Shown here one piece after another: positions 10,455-20,793 of a DNA stretch of 64,000 nt. The stretch comes from Prorocentrum cordatum. Lineage: Eukaryota > Sar > Dinophyceae > Prorocentrales > Prorocentraceae. The stretch is taken from the NCBI GenBank assembly GCA_963575745.1, contig CAUYUJ010003002.1, forward strand, positions 1,353,336-1,417,335, written 5' to 3'. A program made the translations under genes and the position numbers. Below the pieces are notes generated by a model, which saw only the letters and a list, made by a program, of their open reading frames with translations, did not search any database and was not told the DNA's origin. Every line of letters begins with the position of its first letter. The stretch's first letter is position 1.

Positions 10455-10580
10455 GTAGCCTCACTTTCTTAGAAGGAGGCTGCTTCTTAGAAGGCGCCGG
10501 CCTTACATCTATAGATAAGGCCCGCGCCTTCTAAGAAGCAGGGGTGCTTCTAAGAAGCCCTCCCCCCTCTGCGCGTGGCT
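10455..10580. mobile_element. nested palindrome, family I, copy 1
   Basis: The core, 10,482-10,539, is a hairpin whose arms read GCTTCTTAGAAGGCGC and its complement, about 28 bp each around a short TCTATAGA loop. Outside it a second TTCTTAGAAG pair (10,466 and 10,548) forms an outer arm. A diverged second copy at 23,535-23,655 shares the same order and the flank CCTCTGCGCGTGGCTGA. Confidence 0.7.
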
Positions 10581-11238
10581 GACTTACCAGATGCATGCCT
10601 CCTTCCCGTCGCACCCCCAGACGCGTCGGCAAGGCCGGTCGGGCGTTTTGCCCGAGGCTTCCTGGTCGTGTATGGTCGTGGCGTTCGAGCTGCCCCACAG
10701 CCTCCAGGATGGACGGCGGGCCGTTTTCACAACGCGGCGCTCGCAGACACGCCGGGCGCGCTGGCCCAAACGTTGGCGACGGCTGCAAGGTTCGAGGGCG
10801 GATCGTTTTCAAACTGCGGCTTTGGCCTCCGCGCCGCGCGCCTTCGTCCGAGACGTGTGTCACAGTGCGGCTCTCGCCTGAGCTCCGCACACGCTCGTCG
10901 GATCAACTGACAGTGGCCTCGGAGGTGCTATGACATGTTCTGAAAGCGTTGTGGCATGGCGTAGGATTGCTAAGGCGCAGGAGTCACACTGTTCCGAGGT
11001 CTTGGGATTCCTGGGACGGCTTTCTGCCACGATTCATGATCACCAGGACGCAGCAATCACGTTGGTTCGCAGCGCTGGAGCTTCAATAGTGTTGTCTTGG
11101 CGCGACTCAGGATTCTCAAACGGATTGCTTTCAACGCGGAACTTCCAGCACTGAAACAAATCTTGACGACCTATGAAGGGGGAACGTGGAGGAAGGCTTT
11201 ACTGCTACGTCGTTGATGCGTCTTTGGCCTGCCCTGTC
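10581..11238. other. stretch without confident gene
   Basis: Frames at 10,575-10,930 are open in all three plus frames; nothing recognisable. Within 10,715-10,830 the phrase CGTTTTCA(C/A)A and a GCGGC(G/T) element recur once, a weak internal duplication. Confidence 0.35.
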
Positions 11239-11398
11239 CTTCCTCCACATCCTCCACCTCATCCTCCCTCCTCCTCCTCCTCTCCTCCTCCTCCTCCCTC
11301 CCTCCTCCTCCTCCTCCTCCCCTCCCCCTCCTCCTCCTCCTCCTCCTCCTCCTCCTCCTCCTCCTCCTCCTCCTCCTCCTCCTCCTCCCATACACTCC
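11239..11398 (+). repeat. (CTC)n pyrimidine tract
   Basis: About 160 bp of CTC repeats, pure from 11,328 to 11,387. Simple repeat; frames across it are artefacts. Confidence 0.95.
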
Positions 11399-13365
11399 TC
11401 CAAGCCAGCCGGCAACGCCCCGAGCCTCTGGCACCGCGGCGCGGCGGGACTCGCCTCTCACGTAGGGCAGACGGACCTCTGCCCGCGCGGACGGAAGGGT
11501 GGGTGGGTGGGCAGACCTGCAGGCCAATCTGTGGGAATCGATGAGTCGAGGTATGCGACGCCGTCCCGAGGTAGAGGGACGATAAGGAACGGTGGAGGAA
11601 CAGCCGAGGTACGCGAGTGTGGCAGATCATGAGGAGAACGATGAGGAACGGTGGAGGAGAATGAGCAAGGGGCTGCGGATGGGGACTGGGGCATGTCCGG
11701 GATGATCCATTATATCCTGTTCAACTTGATGAGCCAGCGGTAACTACGGTAGCATCATGGCAAGATCTGCCGATTGACGCAAGAACCTGATAGTCGCCCC
11801 CCGCGACAGATCACACATTACGCTGCCACCATGACCTACACATCTCCGCACCGTAAATCCATACGTCCGGGGCCGCTTGTCCTGAGTCGAAGAAATGCAG
11901 CCACAGGGTGTACAATTGTTGAACCGGATCGTTGATGGATGCATGATCGCTGTCTTCAAGTGTGAAGTTCAATGAATTTCAGATCACTGCTGTTTGCCAC
12001 CCGTGACGCGACTGAAAGGTTGGAGACGGCTCTGCTCAGAGCTGCGGCGTGGCACGGGAGGGAAAGCTGAAACTGCTGAGCGTGCGTCTTGCCAACGCGT
12101 GCTCTTCCGCACCTGTTGTGACCTAGGCGTTTGAAGAACGTCTTTCTGAATATAAGTTGCGCTTGTTGGGCCGGACCAACGGGTTGGCAGGCTGCGTTCT
12201 CAGATCGACGTCTGAACAACAACATCCCAACAAGGCGCAAACCAGTGGTTATGGATATCTTCTGAGGACTATATCGTACCGAAGTCGCAGAAAACAACAC
12301 TGTTTGGAAAGAGTGGGAAGCAGGAGAAGAGGAGGAATCGGAAGTAGGAGAAAACTGTTTCAGCTCGTACAGGGAGAATGGGAAGTAAGTAGGATAATAG
12401 GATGAACGGGAGGCGGGAAGGGTGGGGACGAGGAGGAAAAGGAAACGGAGAAGAATGAAGGCGGATGGTGGACGTGGGGGATGGAAGATGGAATGAGAAG
12501 GAACACACAAGGAGGAGAGCAGGACTAGCAGGAGAAAGTGGAAACAAATGCAAAGGATCACCAGTCAATCGGCGGTGGCTTGTGAGCGCCCCGCCCCTGC
12601 GAACCCAGATCCCGTCGTCTGGCTGGAGCGCCCCACGGGCTCTGCTGGGGAATCTGCCGCCACAGGTGGCCGGCTTGACGCCCCCCCGCCAGCGACCACA
12701 AAACGCGCTTTCCGATTTTTGGGGGCCAGGGCTGCCTCTGCCAGGACCGGTGCGCGTGCTCAGTTCTCTTCGCCCCCCTCCCCCGGCCGGGCACCTTCGG
12801 CATGCGGGGCGATCTCCCCGTCGGCAGCCTCAATACGCTCAAAGACTTCAGCTTTGGACCCTTGAACCTGGCTCCCCTTCGCCCCACCCCCTCCTATGGG
12901 ACCCTTGCTTTGAACCGCCTTCTCCTTTCCCCAGGTGGAACGAGTAGGAGGCGGGAGCGGTAACAGACGGCATTGGGACCACGAGGAGCCAATATGAGGT
13001 GGAAGTGGAAGGATGAACAGGAGGTAAGCGTTTTGCGGAGGGGGGGGGCATGGAATATGAGTTTGGAGAAGCAGCTACGATAAAGGAACGGGGGGCGGAG
13101 GAGAAAATACGTGGGAAGAGGAAGAGGAGAAGGAGGAGGGGGCAGGAGGTGGGGTTGAAAATGGAAAAACTCGACGGGGAGAAGGAGGAGCTGCCATCCC
13201 CACTGGACTACACGCGAAAACGCATTTGTATGTCGCAGCGCGGCAAAAGCAAATCTGCACGCGCGTTCAGGCGGTCCGGGCAGCGCAAATCGCAAATTAA
13301 CCGGCAACAGGAGGAAGGGAAAAAAGCGAGAGCGGCCGCGAGGAAGGAGGAATTGATGGGGAGGG
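11399..13365. other. long stretch without recognisable gene
   Basis: At 11,480-11,650 a GGTGGAGGA/GAGGAACGGTGG phrase recurs twice. 12,300-12,540 is purine-rich. The minus strand is open around 11,960-12,240 and 11,744-11,959, with peptides I cannot place. 12,560-12,950 is GC-rich and open in several frames. Nothing is confidently coding. Confidence 0.35.
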
Positions 13366-13645
13366 CACTCACAAGGCGAGGTACATCGCCGTGGAGCGGC
13401 CAGGGCGGCCAGCAAGTGCGGCACCTGTGGCAGCGAATGCGGGGCGGCGTCACGGCCACATCCAGAGGTTGAAGCAGGCGCTGCAGCGCACGAGGTGGCA
13501 GGGGCACAGTACCGAGATAGAGAACGAATGGCCATGACAGCAAGAGGCTGAGGAATGCCACTCTGGCGAAAGGGCCACTGTCGCGAATAGCCAAGCCACC
13601 CTCCGACCCCACAGGGCACCAGGATATGGGCGCATCAGAAATCAA
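13366..13645 (-). CDS. exon-like open segment, hydrophobic, unknown
   Basis: The minus strand is open for about 93 codons and ends at CTT followed by GTGAGTGCC, a good 5' splice consensus. The peptide includes a strongly hydrophobic stretch of about 18 residues (rich in Leu, Val, Phe, Tyr) that could be a membrane segment, followed by a CHRC motif. A pyrimidine-rich run follows on the same strand, as expected of an intron. I recognise no family and see no start. It could equally be chance openness in GC-rich DNA. Confidence 0.25.
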
Positions 13646-13839
13646 TGCATGACGTGGGTCGAAACAGTACTCTCCAGTCTTACATTTATCACGCTGGATG
13701 TGGCAAAGTCCTGGGTCTCAATGGACGGTCTCCATGTCCATACCTCGAGGGTCCCCCATTGGGATTTAGAAATCTCCCTTGCTTGTGAAGAAGCCTGTGG
13801 GTGTCGGAAACGATGGCCCTGGGGCTCCCCAGGGTTGCT

Positions 13840-14190
13840 CGGTCCTGGTTCCTTGCAATGGGGTTCCACAGGGTTCCTTGGTCTTAGTTCAATTCGAAGA
13901 CCTCGCCTGGGTTCCTTGGACTTGGTTTCTTGGACTATTCGTCTTAAGTCCTTGGTTCCCCGCCCTTGGTACCTTTGTTTCTCAATTCCTTGGTGTTGAA
14001 TGCATCGTTCCTTCGTCCTGGTTCATCGGTTCCTTGGTCTTGCTTCCTTGGTTTCTCGTCTCCCTGGTCTTGGTTGTTTGGTACCTTCGTCGTGAATCCT
14101 GGGTTCATAGGTCTCGGTTCCGTTCTTCCTTGGTTCATTGGTATTTGCTCCTTGGTTCCTTCTGTTGGTTCCGTGGTTCATTGTCGTGGA
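13840..14190 (+). repeat. degenerate TTGGTTCCTTGG array
   Basis: About 350 bp in which TTCCTTGG, CTTGGTT and TTGGTTCC recur every 8-12 bases without strict phase. It looks like a very old short-period satellite. It is non-coding. Confidence 0.7.
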
Positions 14191-14199
14191 TTCCTGCTG

Positions 14200-14510
14200 C
14201 CTCGCCATGCAATGCCAAGCAACGTCAAGCAACGCCAAACAATGCCAGGCACTGCAAAGAAATGACATTCATTGCAAACAAGTGTGAGCTAGTGCCACGC
14301 AGTGCCTCACAAAGCAATGCGAAGCAACTCCAAACAGTGCCAAGCAATGCCCAACAACATGCCACCCACTGCCAAGCAATGCCGCGCAACTCCGCGCAAT
14401 GCCATGCAATATGAAGCAATACCGCATAGTGCAAGCAAAATGTCAAGCACTGCCTATCAATTCCAAACAGTGGCATGCAAATCAACGCCAAACAATGGCA
14501 TGTATGAAGC
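14200..14510 (+). repeat. degenerate AATGCCAAGC 10-bp array
   Basis: CAATGCCAAGCAA and close variants repeat about 30 times with a loose 10-bp period. It lies next to the TTGGTTCC array, and its CCAA core is complementary to that array's TTGG core; the two may be inverted derivatives of one satellite. Confidence 0.75.
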
Positions 14511-14987
14511 GAGACAATTTCCGCTGATTGGGGTCGCGCCAGATTCATTCTCAATACGGGGTCCCTGGAAGTCCCGACCGTATACCTAAGGTCCAGCCTT
14601 TCCGTCTCAACTCTTTTGTTGGCAACCCCCAGCCCAATAACGGCCCCTGGAGGCACATTGTGGCGAAAAACCGCTGTCCTAAGATGTGTTGAGAACCATC
14701 CATCTGACGATGATATGATGCAGTCCGCGACACGGTCCGCGCCCTATGATGACCTGGGCCCCCCCGTCACCAACATCCGTACGCACCACAAGGGTTAGGT
14801 GGGCAGATTGGAGGCCTCCGAGCGTATTGGCACGGGCGCGGGTTGTCTGCTCATCAACGATGGTGGGGCGACAAGGCGGGCCGCCACCCCTGGCACTGCA
14901 CGCGCGGTGACAGGTCTGCCAGCAAAGACTGCAAAAACTTGCGCCGAGCGCACGCGCCCCGCGAGTGAAGACGAGCCGCCGCCACTC

Positions 14988-15177
14988 GGGAGCGGCCAAG
15001 AGGGGGGTGTCCAAGAGGGGGGGTGTGCAAATCGTGGCCGGCGGCACGTGCGCGGCCCAGCGGGGGGGCCAGGGACGTAATGGAATAAGAAGAGGCGCCA
15101 CGAAATCTGGGGACACGTCATGGCCCACGCCATGAAATCCCCCCCCCTTGTCATCAACCCCCCTCTTTGCCGCCCCC
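14988..15177 (+). repeat. dispersed repeat family C, copy 1
   Basis: About 190 bp from GGGAGCGGCCAAGAGG to CCCCTCTTTGCCGCCCCCG, colinear with 39,765-39,963 at roughly 80-85% by eye. Shared landmarks are GTGTCCAAGAGG, GCGCGGCCCAGCGGGG and AAGAAGAGGCGCC. It is non-coding. Confidence 0.8.
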
Positions 15178-15354
15178 GAAACGCACGCGCCGCGCGAGTG
15201 AAACCACGAGCCGCCGCCACGCAGGATCCGACGCGTCCTGCCCGCGCCGCCCGTGCGGCGCCAGCGCGGCGCGTGGCCCAGCGCGCGGCCCCATCCCCGC
15301 AGCGCGCGCTCCGCGCGGCAGGCGCTGGTGCGGCAGAGCCTCCCGAGCCCCCTG

Positions 15355-15500
15355 TGGTGGAGGAGGAGGAAGGCGAGGAGGAGTGCCAAGAGGAGGAGGG
15401 AGGAGGAGGAGGAGGAGGAGGCGGAGGAGGAGGCGGAGGAGGAGGAGGAGGAGGAGGAGGAGGCGGAGGAGGAGGAGGAGGAGGAGGAGGAGGAGGAGCT
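15355..15500 (+). repeat. (GAG)n purine tract
   Basis: About 145 bp of GAG/GCG repeats. Simple repeat. Confidence 0.9.
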
Positions 15501-15654
15501 TCCTGAGCCCTGGGCGCCCCCCCCTGCGGACCTTCGGCCGCCGGGGCGACCCTCCCGCGGCGCCGAGCCCCGCCGCGGCGGCCCTGCTGCAGCGCGGCGG
15601 CGCGGCCCCCTTGCAGTGGCCGGCTCGGGCGGGGGGTAATCTTTGAGGTGCGGT

Positions 15655-15870
15655 CGTGGAGGGTAGTCTTAGGTCGGCCGCGAATTATTGCACGGGCATC
15701 TCTTTTGCATGTGTAACAGGCTGCACAGTTGCATCCAGGGGCATGTATTACATCTGGCACGCAAGCCATTGCTTCCAGGCGCCAACTATTGCAAGCGCTA
15801 GATCACCCTTGCGTTGGCCGGTCGTTGAGGATAATCATAGGTCGGGCATGTCCGACTACAAGCGGATTTT
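15655..15870 (+). repeat. direct repeat pair flanking a 140-bp interior
   Basis: GGTCGTGGAGGGTAGTCTTA and GGTCGTTGAGGATAATCATA, each followed by GGTCGG, lie about 175 bp apart (15,651 and 15,821). The interior is less GC-rich than its surroundings. This could be a solo insertion between duplicated flanks or a two-copy tandem. Confidence 0.5.
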
Positions 15871-15879
15871 GGAACAACC

Positions 15880-16005
15880 GAGCAAATAGTCGGAGATATT
15901 CGAAAACAGCCAAGAGGGCACGAAACATCGTCACCAGACGAATGATCTACTGTGCTGGATCTTCCTCCTGTGGAGGGACACGCCCGACTTGAGGGCAATC
16001 GACGG
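15880..16005 (+). repeat. dispersed repeat family E, copy 1
   Basis: It is defined by its right end, TCCTCCTGTGGAGGGACA followed by CGCCCGACTT, which recurs as CCCTGTAGAGGGACAGGCCC at 20,447 and as TAGAGGGGCATACCCGACTT at 38,440. The upstream 100 bp is AT-richer in all three copies. Confidence 0.55.
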
Positions 16006-16168
16006 CGAGCAAGCCCAGAGGGGGAGTGTGACAAGGGGTGGGCATGCGCAGACGGCTCGGACAGCCTCGACCCTTCTGAGCAGTTATCCAAGCCGCCCCC
16101 GAATTCGATGCTCAAAAGACCCCTCACGAGGCCGGACGGCTTCTGAGACGCTCCGCTTTGGGGGGCGG

Positions 16169-16316
16169 AAAGATACGGATACGTGTTGTCCCCGGACCTC
16201 TCTTGGGGTGCGTTCTGACCAGAATTTCGAGGCGAATCCAGCGGTGACAACGAGGATTCCCCAGGAGGACCAGGAAAGGCCGAAAACAAAGGGGGACAAC
16301 ACGTATCCGTATCTTT
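16169..16316. mobile_element. 148-bp MITE with 25-bp perfect terminal inverted repeats
   Basis: The left arm, 16,169-16,193, starts AAAGATACGGATACGTG and ends TTGTCCCC. The right arm, 16,292-16,316, is its exact reverse complement. The interior (16,190-16,290) is shared with 21,157-21,240, where the arms are much more diverged. It has no coding capacity. This is the cleanest MITE-like structure in the window. Confidence 0.75.
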
Positions 16317-16327
16317 TTGTCCCCCGA

Positions 16328-16400
16328 CCGCTGCTTTCTGCGAGGGCCTCCTCCCTCCCGCTGCCCCCCTCCGCTCGCCGCCGAGCCGAGGGACCTCGAA
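16328..16400 (-). repeat. family J end fragment
   Basis: CTTTCTGCGAGGGCCTCCTC, then GCTCGCCGCCGAG, matches the minus-orientation end of family J (compare 31,670-31,800). Its partner arm was not found nearby. Confidence 0.45.
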
Positions 16401-16483
16401 GCCTCGAGGCTCTCTCTCGGGTGCTCCGGCGAGCTCGAGGGTCGGAGCCTCGAGGCTCGAGGCCCTCGTCGGACCCCATCCCC

Positions 16484-16580
16484 CCCCTCCTCCTCCTCCT
16501 CCTCCTCCTCCTCCTCCTCCTCCTCCTCCTCCTCCTCCTCCTCCTCCTCCTCCCCCTCCTCCTCCCCCTCCTCCTCTTAC
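16484..16580 (+). repeat. (CTC)n pyrimidine tract
   Basis: About 95 bp of CTC repeats. Simple repeat. Confidence 0.95.
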
Positions 16581-16787
16581 CTCGGGGCGCCTTCCGGCGG
16601 CCACGCCTCGCCCGGAGCGTGCCTGGGGGTGCCCGGGTCGCCCCGGCCGTCCGACGGCGGCCCGCGCTGGGACCCGCAAGCCACCACCCGGGAGTCGCCC
16701 GGGGGCCAGAGCATGGAGCTGGAGCCGGCGACGCGTCGCCGATTGATCGGCGATCGCAGTCAACCCGCAGAGCAGGGATGCGCGGTC

Positions 16788-16935
16788 AGGGTGCAAGGCC
16801 CTCGGAAGCCCATCTCGAAGCGGCTCGAGCGGGGCGCGGGCAACGAGAGTGTCCGAGGATGGACCCAGGAAGCAAGGATGCAAGGGTACCCTTGGGAGGG
16901 GTGCCTACCCTTACTCTGCGGGTCGGCTGTAGCCC
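16788..16935 (+). repeat. dispersed repeat family G, copy 1
   Basis: Landmarks are CTCGAGCGGGGCGCGGGCAA, GCAAGGATGCAAGGGTACCC and a CCTTACTCTGCG end. They are colinear with 30,474-30,640. It is non-coding. Confidence 0.7.
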
Positions 16936-17509
16936 CCCCGACAGGATGCTGATGGTCTTTAGATCCTCGCGAGTCTACTTGCATGGAGGGGGGGGGAGGC
17001 GGCGGGGGTGCGGCTCGAAAGGAACTCGGACTTATCACTTGCATAACACTTCGGCCCAGCGTTGTCTGAGAAGGCGGCGGTAGGGGGGGGAAGAGGGGCG
17101 GGGGGGGGGGAAATGCTATGCGTAGGGGGGTAGGAGGTGCAGGTGAAGAGTGGGGGCGGGAGAGGCGGGGAAGACTAGGCTGGGCTGGAGCCAAACGCCC
17201 TCTGGCGAAGCCGCACGCTCCTGAGCGGGACGGGCCATGCCATGCAACACGCATCGGCGATGGCCGATAGGAGGTCGACGCGCCGCGATCGCCACGGTGG
17301 CCACGGGTCCGAGAAGACTGGCGACGGCGCCAGCGGCTCGAAAGCTGCGGGCGTGCTCCCAGATCTCCGGCGATACTTTCGCATGTGTTGTCCAAATGTA
17401 TGCATGTTTGATATATTTCGACGGCTCGGGGGGAGAGGGCCCCCCCTGGCAAAATGGCAAATTAGAAAAAATGCAGATCATGGTTGTTTTCGCCGCACAT
17501 CGTCGCAAA
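16936..17509. other. stretch without recognisable gene
   Basis: It has G-runs at 16,988-17,110 and mixed GC-rich sequence with overlapping open frames. Nothing is supported. Confidence 0.4.
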
Positions 17510-17725
17510 AGCCTCCCCCTCCCCTTCTTCCTGCTCCTCCTTTTCCTCCTCCTCCTGCTCTTCCTCCTCCTGCTCTTCCTCCTCTTCCTCCTCAGCCTAC
17601 GCGTCCTGATGCGCCTCGTGACTTTCGTCCTCCTCCTTCTCATTATCTTAATCCTTCTTCTCCTTATCAAACTCTTCCTCCTCCTCTTCCTGCTCCTCTT
17701 CTTCCTCCTCCTCCTCCTCTAATTC
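17510..17725 (+). repeat. pyrimidine tract
   Basis: CTC/TTC/CTT repeats with short interruptions, about 215 bp. It could serve as an intron pyrimidine tract on the plus strand, but no confident exon follows. Confidence 0.75.
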
Positions 17726-18190
17726 CTCCTGCACTACACCGGCTCGGACTCCTCTGCCCGCCGTCCTTTGCCTCATATCACTTTCCCATACTCACATCAC
17801 GTACCCTCTTTCTTCCATAAGGACGATGGGAGCAGGCTGGGAAGGTGTAGGACGAGTCATCTAGTGAAGAGGAGGACGACGAAGAAGAGATGTGATATGA
17901 TCAGACAGAGGATGGTTCGCTGTCCCAAGGGCCCACACAAATCCATACAGGGCGACCATATGCGTCGGGACCTCTGGGGCCGCACATCTCGAAAAACTCG
18001 ACCGTCGGTTTTCCGGGTTCGTTGGTCCCTGGAAGCTTCCATTCTCCTGATGATGACCAGCAGCTGCGCCTCGTCGAGTCTTCCGGGGATGCCCAAAAAT
18101 CGTCCAGAACGGACGTTGGAAACATATATGAATATACATATATATACATATATATATACATATATATTTATTTATATATATATATATGTT

Positions 18191-18227
<37 letters not shown>

Positions 18228-18655
18228 TACACACACCTAATCATGTAAGTAAACAGGGAAGCACGCATAGACAGGTATCATTGCGTAATAATCCACACGT
18301 GTGTATACAGCGTGTGTATATATATATATATGTAATTGCACAATGTCTCCGCTGGCTGTCCTGGGCGTCTCGGGTGCGGGGGGAGGAAAGGTGGAGACAA
18401 ATCGCGTGTCTATGGTTAGTTCTCCCAGCGCCTCCCTCTATCGAGAAGAGCGCCCAGCGGCGGGGCCGCGACTAACCCCACAGGGTCTTTTGAACCCCCC
18501 CCCAATAGTGCGCAAATATACGGTTGCCCCGCGGGCTCATTGACGGACTGGGACCCCGGCAATATTGGGCAAACTGATTTTCCGCGTGGAACTCGGGCCC
18601 CGCGGGGAGGGAGGGAACCCGCGAGGGCCGTGAGAAACTTCATCCTCGATTTATC
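17726..18655. other. mixed stretch with (TA)n runs
   Basis: Long (TA)n/(CATA)n runs occupy 18,120-18,235, with a short one at 18,315-18,332. At 17,848-17,893 an acidic string (Ser-Ser-Ser-Glu-Glu-Glu type, ending Met-stop) follows GTGTAG in the plus strand and could be a terminal exon, but it is only 14 codons. No gene is called. Confidence 0.4.
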
Positions 18656-18659
18656 CATC

Positions 18660-18866
18660 CCAAGGAAAATGTGCGACTGCCTAAGGAGAACGCAAGGGCA
18701 ACCTAGGAAAACCGAAAGACAACCGGAGGAACACCGAAGGAAAACCTAAGGAACACTTAAGGAAAACCTAAGGACAACCTAAAGAAAACCTAAGGAAAAC
18801 CTAAGGAACACCTTAAGGAAAACCTAAGGAAAACCAAAGGAACACCTAAGGAAAACCTAAGGGCCT
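18660..18866 (+). repeat. 11-bp CCTAAGGAAAA satellite
   Basis: About 18 tandem, slightly degenerate units with variants such as CACCTAAGG and CACTTAAGG. CCTAAGG is palindromic-like and not a telomere repeat. It is non-coding. Confidence 0.85.
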
Positions 18867-18884
18867 CCGCGCCGCCAGCGTCGA

Positions 18885-18980
18885 CCTCAACGATCTCGCC
18901 GCCACCGTCGGCCTCCGCGCCGTCGTCGTCGTCGTCGCCGCCGTCGTCGTTGTCGTCGTCCGTCGTCGTCGTCGCCTCCG
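18885..18980 (+). repeat. (GTC)n microsatellite
   Basis: CGT/CGC repeats about 90 bp long. Simple repeat. Confidence 0.85.
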
Positions 18981-19317
18981 GGGGGCCGTTCGGCCCGTCC
19001 TCAAAGAGCTCGTCCAAGACCGCGCCCTCAGCGCCATCCTAGTCCTCGCGGGGGCTCACGCCTGACGGCATGTCTGCCGTCTGGGGGGGGGGCTCAAAAG
19101 AGCCTCGAGGCCTCAGGTTGTGTTGGAGCGCCCTGAAAGGAAGTTCGTTGCTGACGCCTCAAAGAGCTTGAGACTCACGTGGCTGCGGGGGGGGGCAATA
19201 GTGAGCGGGGGGGCAATAGCGAGGAGGAGGAGGAGCAGCGAGGGAAGATGTACAAAGCCCAAGCGGCTAATAGTGCGAAACTAATTCCTGGGCGGCCCTC
19301 GTACCTCAGGCAGGAGC

Positions 19318-19495
19318 GTCCTCAGTCCTCGTAGCTTGCGGTCCTCAGTCCTCGTAGCTTGCGGTCCTCAGTCCTCGTAGCTTGCGGTCCTCAGTCCTCG
19401 TAGCTTGCGGTCCTCAGTCCTCGTAGCTTGCGGTCCTCAGTCCTCGTAGCTTGCGAGAGGTCCTCAGTCCTCGTAGCTTGCGGGAGGTCCTCAGT
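19318..19495 (+). repeat. 23-bp minisatellite
   Basis: About seven near-identical head-to-tail units of GTCCTCAGTCCTCGTAGCTT plus GCG; the last two are lengthened by GAGAG or GGAG. The high identity suggests recent expansion. It is followed by a G-rich tract to about 19,605. Confidence 0.9.
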
Positions 19496-19754
19496 GGGGG
19501 GAGGGAGAGGGAGCGAGGGGGGAGGACGGGGGGAGGGAGGGGGGAGGACGGGGGGCGCGGGGTTTTATTCCCCGGAGAGAGAACCAGGGGGGGGGGGGGG
19601 GCCTTTTCCAAAGACCCTACCGGGTTAGTTGCACCGCTGCAGCCGATGACACCACAGCTGGCCGAAGACCATCGCGGGCCGAAGACGACCGCCGGTCGAC
19701 GAGCACCGCCAGCGAAGCAGAGTGCTGCCGCGGGTGTGGGGCGGGCCCGCACCC

Positions 19755-19932
19755 TCGACGTCTTGATTTGTTCACAACGTCGACCCTCAGAAGTCTGGAC
19801 CCCTTCCCTGGAACATACGTTTCATTCTGAGCTGTTTTTTTGAGGTCCTGGGGCCCGGTGAGAGCCCCCAGAGGCCGAAAATAGTGAAAACCCGCCCGTC
19901 GTGATTGTTTCACGACGCGAGGGGGTCTGGGG
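19755..19932 (+). repeat. dispersed repeat family A, copy 2
   Basis: The full-length form runs from CGACGTCTTGATTTGTTCA through CATTCTGAGCTGTTTTTTGA and GGCCGAAAATAGTGAAAAC to CGTCGTGATTGTTTCACGAC. Both ends carry a CGTCNTGATT(T/G)GTTTC-like string, so the unit looks like two related ends around a 110-bp middle. It is non-coding. Confidence 0.8.
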
Positions 19933-20009
19933 GGCCTCGTCCCCGCGGCGCGCCCCATGCCATCCAGCCATGATTCTGCCGATGCTCTTTCGAAGGTGCG
20001 CGGGAGGAG

Positions 20010-20200
20010 TGTACTCGACCGTTTCTGCCCGGCCTCCTTCAAGGGGCCCAAGGACACACGAATAAATACCAACAAATAGCTAGATCCCCAAAAGTTTCCA
20101 AATATTTTCCGGGTTCTTGTCTCCCCCCCATCTCCCATATTTTCCCATACAATCTGGGGAATCGACAATTCATTGTGTCTGTGTGTGTTTGTTCCCTCCT
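20010..20200 (+). repeat. dispersed repeat family D, copy 1
   Basis: Landmarks are AAGGGGCCCAAGGACACACG, TTTTCCAAATATTTTCC-like T-rich sequence, TCCCATATTTTCCCATA, and ATTGTGTCTGTGTGTGTTTG. They are colinear with 31,145-31,360. Confidence 0.75.
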
Positions 20201-20339
20201 GACTCCTGACTCCTGATGCTCACCCTGCCCAGGCCCCCGCCGTCGTGCTCTCTGTCGCAGCGTGGATCCCCGGAGGGCTGGGCACCGCATGGATTTGGGC
20301 GCCCGAGAGGGGCACAGCAGGATGAAGTCGGGCGTGTCC

Positions 20340-20478
20340 CCCCCACAGGGGGGCTTTCGACGAAGAATAAGGAATACGCAACAAATACCCCAAAAAGGTC
20401 AAAAACTATTCAAAACATAGTCCACTGACTCTTTTTGATTTTTCCCCCTGTAGAGGGACAGGCCCGACTTAAGCAGTA
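20340..20478 (+). repeat. dispersed repeat family E, copy 2
   Basis: An AT-richer left part (AAATACCCC, CAAAAACTATTCAAAACATA), then TCCCCCTGTAGAGGGACAGG. See the copies at 15,880 and 38,310. Confidence 0.55.
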
Positions 20479-20793
20479 GGACTGAGGCATAAGATCGAGG
20501 TCGGCTCGGGGAGGGTTCCCTAGTTTTTGTTGGTTATCAAGGACTCTCGAGTCTCTTCTCAGTGCAGTGCCCAGTCTTGGCATGAACGCGCACTCTGCAG
20601 CAAGTAGAAAATCGCGCATGCTGGAATGCGCCATGCTGAGACAACCATGGTGGAATGCGCCACTTGTGTTCTTCGTGTTTGCTGGATGTTCTTGTAAATC
20701 CTGGGGGGGGCACCCTTGGATTATCTGTCGGCTGGGGCAGACGGAGGATCTCATGTTCTTGAAGGATGTTCTCCTGGCCCAGGTCCGACAGCA

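Noticed and set aside
18660-18866. CCTAAGG repeats as an interstitial telomere
   Set aside because: The unit is 11 bp (CCTAAGGAAAA) and lacks the CCCTAAA telomere repeat expected in algae.
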